10,944 bases of DNA from Rhizobium sp. LCM 4573 (GTDB lineage: Bacteria; Pseudomonadota; Alphaproteobacteria; Rhizobiales; Rhizobiaceae). The stretch lies in contig NZ_MDDW01000001.1 in the NCBI RefSeq assembly GCF_001854865.1, positions 515,680 through 526,623 of the forward strand. The letters run 5' to 3'. The first letter of the stretch is position 1, and every line of letters starts with the position of its first letter. The notes beneath the pieces are model-generated. The model did no database searches and was not told the origin of the DNA. It worked only from the letters and a program-made list of their open reading frames with translations. Position numbers and translations under genes: made by a program. Below are positions 7,162 to 10,944 of this stretch, in pieces.

Positions 7162-7164
7162 AAA

Positions 7165-7674
7165 CTAACCGGCAAGCACTGCCCGCATTCGCTGGCCACC
7201 CCTGTGATGAGCGTGGCAGATGGCGATGGCCAAAGCGTCGGCCGCGTCGTTGCCGGTAAATGTCGCCTTCGGCATCAGGATCTTCAGCATCATATGGATC
7301 TGCTGCTTCTCCCCATGGCCGACGCCGATCACCGACTTCTTCACCGCGTTCGGAGCGTATTCGGAAACCGGCAACCCGGCACGCGCCGGCACCAGCATGG
7401 CAATCCCCCTCGCCTGGCCGAGCTTGAGCGTGGCGACGGCATCCTTGTTGACGAAAGTCTGCTCCACCGCCGCCTCGTCCGGCCGGTAGGCGTGCACCAC
7501 CTCGGCAAGGCCGTCGTGGAGTTGGCAGAGGCGAGAGGCGAGGTCCATGTCGCCATCGGAAGTGACGGTTCCCGACGCCAGGAACCGCAAGCTGTTGCCG
7601 AGCGTCTCGATAATGCCCCAGCCGGTGCGCCGGAGGCCCGGATCGATGCCGATGATGCGAATCGTCTCTGTCAT
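7165..7674 (-). CDS. ruvC: Holliday junction endonuclease RuvC
   Basis: RuvC is the dimeric, Mg-dependent nuclease that cuts Holliday junctions symmetrically. The 169-residue product has all four catalytic carboxylates in order: Asp11 in [14 protein letters not shown], Glu71 in [11 protein letters not shown], and Asp143 and Asp146 in [11 protein letters not shown]. The segment VGHGEKQQI with its basic neighbours is the usual DNA-contacting part. The ATG at 7672-7674 is preceded by AGGG about 6 bases upstream. It is the first gene of the minus-strand series and is separated from ruvA by a toxin-antitoxin pair, whereas ruvC and ruvA are usually adjacent. The gene upstream is divergent. A one-mismatch LexA box lies 44 bases upstream of the start. 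Confidence 0.98.
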   Translation of the reverse strand: MTETIRIIGIDPGLRRTGWGIIETLGNSLRFLASGTVTSDGDMDLASRLCQLHDGLAEVVHAYRPDEAAVEQTFVNKDAVATLKLGQARGIAMLVPARAGLPVSEYAPNAVKKSVIGVGHGEKQQIHMMLKILMPKATFTGNDAADALAIAICHAHHRGGQRMRAVLAG

Positions 7675-7717
7675 GCCTCACCCTACCTTTCGGCTCCGGC
7701 AAGTGCCACGAGAATGT

Positions 7718-7732
7718 GAACAAAACAAAAAC
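7718..7732 (-). promoter_or_regulatory. Possible degenerate LexA box upstream of ruvC
   Basis: On the minus strand this reads GTTT-TTGTTTT-GTTC, one mismatch from the GTTC-N7-GTTC LexA direct repeat, 44-58 bases upstream of the ruvC start. The A-rich or T-rich spacer is common in such boxes. A single-mismatch site is much more likely by chance than the perfect one before vapB, so I hold this loosely. Confidence 0.35.
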
Positions 7733-7753
7733 GGGGCATGTGCCTGGTCTAGG

Positions 7754-7768
7754 TTAACCGGCTGTTAA
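7754..7768. promoter_or_regulatory. Perfect CtrA-type box TTAA-N7-TTAA
   Basis: TTAA-CCGGCTG-TTAA matches the full CtrA half-site pair with the correct 7-base spacing. It lies in the 203-bp gap between divergent ruvC (start 80 bases away) and the HAMP/MCP-like gene (start 110 bases away). CtrA is the alphaproteobacterial cell-cycle regulator that also controls motility and chemotaxis genes, which fits the MCP-like neighbour. In GC-rich DNA an 8-base AT-only match is unlikely by chance in such a short gap. The rest of 7675-7877 shows no other site that I can support. Confidence 0.55.
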
Positions 7769-7877
7769 GTTTTCGGCCAAGGTTTCGGGGAGAACGGTCC
7801 TCTTCGATGCAACGGCCTCTTCCTTTCCGCGTTCCGCTTCGACGAAATGCGGGCCCGAGACGCCAGGAGAGCCGACC

Positions 7878-8855
7878 ATGCTGAAGGATCGCGAAAACAT
7901 CGAGATCGAAGTGCAGAATCTGCGTAGCGTCGTCAGCGCGCTGGATGCGGGCCTGCGCCGCCTCGCCACCGGCGATCTCTCCCATGTCATCGAAACGCCC
8001 TTTCCGAGAGCCTACGAAGGGCTTCGCAACGATTTCAACCGAAGCCTGCGCATGATCGCGGGCAGCATGGAGGCGGTGGCGGAAAGATCCGATCTGCTGC
8101 GCGATGCCTCACGCGAACTGCGTCAGGAGCTGGAAGGCCGGGCCGATACGAGAGCCGCCCAGGCGTCTATGCTGACCAAAGCCTCCGCCGAAGCGAGCGA
8201 ACTCGCTCTCACCGCCGGACGGCAGAGGACCCAGGCGGAGCATGCTGGCGCGATCGTCCATAATGCGCGGCTCGACATGCGCGAGCCCCGGCAGGCCTGC
8301 GAGGCTTCCGTTGCGGCGCTCGGCAGCGTCGATGAAGCATCGTTCGATCTGATGCCGCTGGCCGATGCGCTTGAGCAGATCGCCGGTGAAGCCGGGAAAC
8401 TGGCATTAAGGGCAGGAAACGAGGCCACCGGCGAGGAACTTCGCGCGCTGGCCGAAGGCTTTGCAGCCACGGCAGGCATGCTCTCGGCGGTGGCGGCGAA
8501 GTCGGCGCAAGCGGCAAACTTTGCCCGAGATTGCGTCGAGCGGACAGGCCGCGAGATCGCTGCCATCTCCCTCTATGTCGATGCCCTGGACGAGCATGTC
8601 CGCGATCTTGCGACGGGCGCGGGCATCGAGGCCGACGCGGCTTCCGCCTTGCAGACCGACCTTTCCGAGCTCGCCAGGGCAAGCCGCCAGAGCAATGCCG
8701 GCGAACACGCGCTGCGGATGATCCTGGACCGGATGGATCGGGAGATCGCTGCAATCGGCCAGCAGGCCGGCCGGTATATTCCCATCACCGTCTTGCCGCC
8801 GCAGCCTCCGGCACCATCGCGTCCGGGCTCCCATCTGCGCCTCGTGAAATCATGA
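7878..8855 (+). CDS. Soluble HAMP-containing degenerate chemoreceptor-like protein
   Basis: This 325-residue protein has no transmembrane segment or signal peptide. Residues about 18-70 (LDAGLRRLATGDLSHVIETPFPRAYEGLRNDFNRSL) match the HAMP domain of rhizobial chemoreceptors. The rest is a long alanine-rich, heptad-like helix that still follows a chemoreceptor signalling domain: LEQIAGEAGKLALRAGNEA (165-183) corresponds to the usual IDEIAFQTNLLALNAGVEA, and later segments correspond to the return helix. The hairpin-tip residues that contact CheA and CheW are not recognisable, and the FAVVAxEVRxLA block is replaced by EELRALAEGFAATAG. It may therefore be a cytoplasmic pseudo-receptor, or a coiled-coil protein recruited to another job. 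The C-terminus (about 301-325) is proline-rich and basic. The ATG at 7878 has GGAG 8 bases upstream. A CtrA-type box lies 110 bases before the start. Confidence 0.8.
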   Translation: MLKDRENIEIEVQNLRSVVSALDAGLRRLATGDLSHVIETPFPRAYEGLRNDFNRSLRMIAGSMEAVAERSDLLRDASRELRQELEGRADTRAAQASMLTKASAEASELALTAGRQRTQAEHAGAIVHNARLDMREPRQACEASVAALGSVDEASFDLMPLADALEQIAGEAGKLALRAGNEATGEELRALAEGFAATAGMLSAVAAKSAQAANFARDCVERTGREIAAISLYVDALDEHVRDLATGAGIEADAASALQTDLSELARASRQSNAGEHALRMILDRMDREIAAIGQQAGRYIPITVLPPQPPAPSRPGSHLRLVKS

Positions 8856-8864
8856 GCGGCGGCC

Positions 8865-8895
8865 TCAGGCAAGCCTGATTTCGGTGTTTCACCGA
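8865..8895. other. Two adjacent small hairpins after the MCP-like gene
   Basis: TCAGGC-AA-GCCTGA (8865-8878) is followed directly by TCGGTG-TTT-CACCGA (8881-8895). They lie 10 bases after the MCP-like stop codon. Neither is followed by a real T-run on the plus strand (only short TT or TTT), so they might weakly terminate transcription or protect the 3' end, but they are not convincing intrinsic terminators. The rest of the gap up to 8972 shows nothing I can name. Confidence 0.35.
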
Positions 8896-8972
8896 GGGGT
8901 CGTATTTCGCCGGCGAGTGCCTACATGAGGGAAGAACCTTCCTACCCTCAACCTGCCTCACTGGACGTGCCG

Positions 8973-9980
8973 ATGCTTCCCTTCTCCATTCTCGATCTTT
9001 CACCGATCGGTGAAGACCATTCCGTGCGCGATGCCCTCGAACAGTCCCGCCGCATGGCGATCAAGGCCGAAGAAGAGGGTTATAAGCGCGTGTGGCTTGC
9101 CGAGCATCACGGCATGCCGGGCATCGCCAGTGCAGCGACTTCGCTCGTCATCGCCCATGTCGGTGCTGCCACGAAGACAATCCGCGTCGGCTCCGGCGGC
9201 ATCATGCTGCCGAACCATTCGCCGCTGGTGGTCGCCGAGCAATTCGGCACGCTGGAAGCCCTTCTGCCCGGTCGCGTCGATCTCGGTCTCGGCCGGGCTC
9301 CGGGAACCGACATGCGCACCGCTCATGCCCTGCGCCGCAACCTGGAATCCGGCGCCGAAAATTTCCCGCATGATATCGTCGAATTGCAGCGCCTTCTCGG
9401 GGCACCGGAAGAAAACCAGCCCATCCTGGCCGTGCCCGGAATGAACAGCCAAGTTCCGATCTGGCTCCTGGGCTCGAGCCTCTACAGCGCCCACCTCGCA
9501 GCCGCTCTCGGCCTGCCCTACGCCTTCGCCTCGCATTTCGCACCGGACATGCTGATCGATGCCATCTCCATCTATCGCGACCGCTTCCAGCCCTCCGCCT
9601 CGCTGGACAAGCCCTATGTCATGGTGGGCGTGATGGGTGCTGCGGCGGAAACGGATACCGAAGCCAACCGGCTCTTCACTTCGTCGCAGCAGCAGTTCGT
9701 GAACCTGCGCAAGAACATTCGCACGCGGTTCCCGAAACCCGTCGACAGCATGGAAGACCTCTGGACGCCGATGGAGAAGCTGAGCGTCGAGCATACGCTT
9801 CGCTATGCCGCGGTGGGTTCGATTTCCACGATCGAGGCGAAGCTCACGGATTTCCTCAAGGAAACGGAAGCCGACGAACTCATCATTTCGATGCCGATCC
9901 ATGACATCGAGGCCCGGCTGCGCTCGGTAGAGCTGTTTGCGACGCTGCCGATGATGGAGAAGACTCCACCCTCCCCTTGA
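8973..9980 (+). CDS. LLM-class flavin-dependent monooxygenase (YhbW type)
   Basis: This bacterial-luciferase-like FMN-dependent oxidoreductase has 335 residues from this start, and its substrate is unknown. Recognisable family blocks are [12 protein letters not shown] at the start, [89 protein letters not shown], and a C-terminal [12 protein letters not shown]. These follow E. coli YhbW closely from memory. I place the start at the ATG at 8973, where homology begins. An in-frame ATG at 8925 would add 16 poorly conserved residues, and neither start has a strong Shine-Dalgarno. The last codons (KTPPSP and the stop) lie inside the palindromic repeat at 9964-10088, so the repeat appears to have replaced the native C-terminal end. 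It is convergent with yebC. Confidence 0.88.
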   Translation: MLPFSILDLSPIGEDHSVRDALEQSRRMAIKAEEEGYKRVWLAEHHGMPGIASAATSLVIAHVGAATKTIRVGSGGIMLPNHSPLVVAEQFGTLEALLPGRVDLGLGRAPGTDMRTAHALRRNLESGAENFPHDIVELQRLLGAPEENQPILAVPGMNSQVPIWLLGSSLYSAHLAAALGLPYAFASHFAPDMLIDAISIYRDRFQPSASLDKPYVMVGVMGAAAETDTEANRLFTSSQQQFVNLRKNIRTRFPKPVDSMEDLWTPMEKLSVEHTLRYAAVGSISTIEAKLTDFLKETEADELIISMPIHDIEARLRSVELFATLPMMEKTPPSP

Positions 9981-10088
9981 GGGGGAGGGTCGGCACGTAG
10001 TGCCGGGGTGGGGTGAACGTCCGGAGACGCCAAAATTCACCCCCACCCATCGCTTCGCGATGACCTCCCCCTCGAGGGGGAGGTGGAG
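9964..10088. repeat. Palindromic intergenic mosaic element between convergent genes
   Basis: This 125-bp block has inverted ends: 9964-9990 starts CTCCACCCTCCCC and 10063-10088 is nearly its reverse complement. The right end contains a perfect 20-bp palindrome (10064-10083) centred on CTCGAG. Inside are hairpins CGGCAC-GTA-GTGCCG (9991-10005) and ATCGC-TTC-GCGAT (10049-10061), plus GGGGTGGGGTGAA paired with TTCACCCCCACCC across the centre. It has the same build as the element at 1002-1142 but a different sequence, and I recall similar GGTGGGGTGA repeats in rhizobial genomes. It fills almost all of the gap between the monooxygenase and yebC, and its strong secondary structure could end transcription from both sides. 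It also encodes the last monooxygenase codons. Confidence 0.75.
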
Positions 10089-10092
10089 TGCC

Positions 10093-10839
10093 TCAAGCCG
10101 AAAGCTTGGCCATGACTTCGTCCGAGACCTCGAAGTTCGAATAGACGTTCTGCACGTCGTCGTCGTCCTCGAGATTGTCGATGAGCTTCATCAGCGACTG
10201 GGCCTTTTCCTCGTCCACTTCGATGGTGTTCTGCGGCTTCCAGATCGCCTTGACCGTTTCGGCCTCGCCGAGCGTGGCTTCAAGCGCCTTGGAGACTTCG
10301 CCGAGGTTTTCGAAGCCGCAGATGATGGTGTGGCCGTCCTCGTCGGAGGTCACGTCGTCCGCACCCGCCTCGATCGCCGCTTCCATCACCTTGTCGGCAT
10401 CGCCGGCGCTTGCCTTGTAGGTAATCTCGCCCACATGGTCGAAGGAGAAGGAAACCGATCCGGTTTCCCCGAGCGCACCGCCCGCCTTGGAAAAGATCGA
10501 ACGGACGTTGGAAGCCGTGCGGTTGCGGTTGTCGGTCAGCGCCTCGACGATGACGGCCGTGCCACCCGGACCGTAGCCCTCGTAGCGGACCGCATCATAG
10601 GTCTCGGCATCTGCGCCGGACGCCTTCTTGATGGCGCGATCGATATTATCCTTCGGCATGGACTGCGCCTTGGCGTTCTGAACCGCCAGACGCAAAGCCG
10701 CATTCATGGCCGGGTCGGGCAGACCCGCCTTTGCCGCCACGGTGATTTCGCGCGCGAGCTTGGAGAACAGCTTGGACCGGATCGAATCCTGACGACCCTT
10801 GCGGTGCATGATGTTCTTGAACTGTGAATGGCCAGCCAT
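10093..10839 (-). CDS. yebC: YebC/PmpR family regulatory protein
   Basis: YebC-family proteins (TACO1 relatives) are described as transcription regulators, and more recently as factors that help ribosomes through difficult sequences such as proline stretches. The 248-residue product is full length. It begins [37 protein letters not shown], the family signature, and continues [15 protein letters not shown] (here [13 protein letters not shown], 61-73), [23 protein letters not shown] (87-109), and [11 protein letters not shown]. The acidic C-terminal domain contains [20 protein letters not shown]. The ATG at 10837-10839 has AGGGG a few bases upstream. In many alphaproteobacteria yebC lies just before ruvC; here two plus-strand genes and a repeat lie between, suggesting rearrangement. 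Its promoter is visible at 10884-10912. Confidence 0.97.
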   Translation of the reverse strand: MAGHSQFKNIMHRKGRQDSIRSKLFSKLAREITVAAKAGLPDPAMNAALRLAVQNAKAQSMPKDNIDRAIKKASGADAETYDAVRYEGYGPGGTAVIVEALTDNRNRTASNVRSIFSKAGGALGETGSVSFSFDHVGEITYKASAGDADKVMEAAIEAGADDVTSDEDGHTIICGFENLGEVSKALEATLGEAETVKAIWKPQNTIEVDEEKAQSLMKLIDNLEDDDDVQNVYSNFEVSDEVMAKLSA

Positions 10840-10883
10840 GGCACCCCTGATGTTTTAGCTTCGGCTTGTTTGGGAATGGGCGC

Positions 10884-10912
10884 CTTATAATTTCGAAGGG
10901 CTGCCCGTTCAA
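10884..10912 (-). promoter_or_regulatory. Promoter of yebC
   Basis: On the minus strand TTGAAC (10907-10912) and TATAAG (10884-10889) are separated by exactly 17 bases, a good sigma-70-type match; with the preceding C the -35 is CTTGAA, close to the alphaproteobacterial CTTGAC. Transcription would start near 10877, about 37 bases before the yebC ATG. Nothing else is recognisable in 10913-10944. Confidence 0.65.
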
Positions 10913-10944
10913 GGGCATTCGATGCTTTTGCTGCCAGGGCGAAG

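Noticed and set aside
7700..7713. TGGCAC next to TTGC (minus strand) as a sigma-54 promoter upstream of ruvC
   Set aside because: The two boxes are adjacent, without the required spacer of about 5 bases.

Overview
The window looks like chromosomal DNA from a Rhizobiales (probably Rhizobiaceae-like) alphaproteobacterium. This rests on GC-rich coding sequence, a sulfolipid cluster in the order sqdB-sqdD-sqdC, ruvC/ruvA/ruvB gene order with yebC nearby, rhizobial-type palindromic intergenic mosaic repeats, and operator sequences of alphaproteobacterial type (a LexA direct repeat GTTC-N7-GTTC and a CtrA box TTAA-N7-TTAA). The genus cannot be decided from the sequence alone.

Region 1 (1-2860, plus strand) is the sulfoquinovosyl-diacylglycerol cluster. 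It holds the 3' part of sqdB (UDP-sulfoquinovose synthase), a 141-bp RIME-like palindromic repeat, sqdD (GT8-type glycosyltransferase) and sqdC (NAD(P)-dependent SDR protein), the last two joined by an ATGA overlap.

Region 2 (2844-7674, minus strand) is one long co-directional set, read from high to low coordinate: ruvC, an AbrB-type antitoxin and a PIN-domain (VapC) toxin, ruvA, ruvB, a TAT-exported metallophosphoesterase, a Nudix hydrolase, and a small conserved protein of unknown function. The most interesting feature is the vapBC-like pair lying inside the Holliday-junction operon. The toxin stop codon overlaps the ruvA start (ATGA), and a perfect alphaproteobacterial LexA box sits on a good promoter directly upstream of the antitoxin. 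This predicts that the toxin-antitoxin pair and ruvAB are transcribed together and induced by DNA damage.

Region 3 (7675-9980) is a regulatory gap with a perfect CtrA-type box, followed on the plus strand by a soluble, degenerate HAMP/methyl-accepting-chemotaxis-like protein and a YhbW-type luciferase-like flavin-dependent monooxygenase.

Region 4 (9964-10944) has a second palindromic mosaic element that supplies the stop codon of the monooxygenase gene and fills the gap to the convergent yebC (YebC/PmpR family). A recognisable promoter for yebC lies at the window edge. Besides tightly packed genes there are only four gaps of note: 963-1163, 7675-7877, 8856-8972 and 9981-10092. None exceeds 300 bases. 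No tRNA, rRNA, CRISPR array, transposase or origin was recognised.
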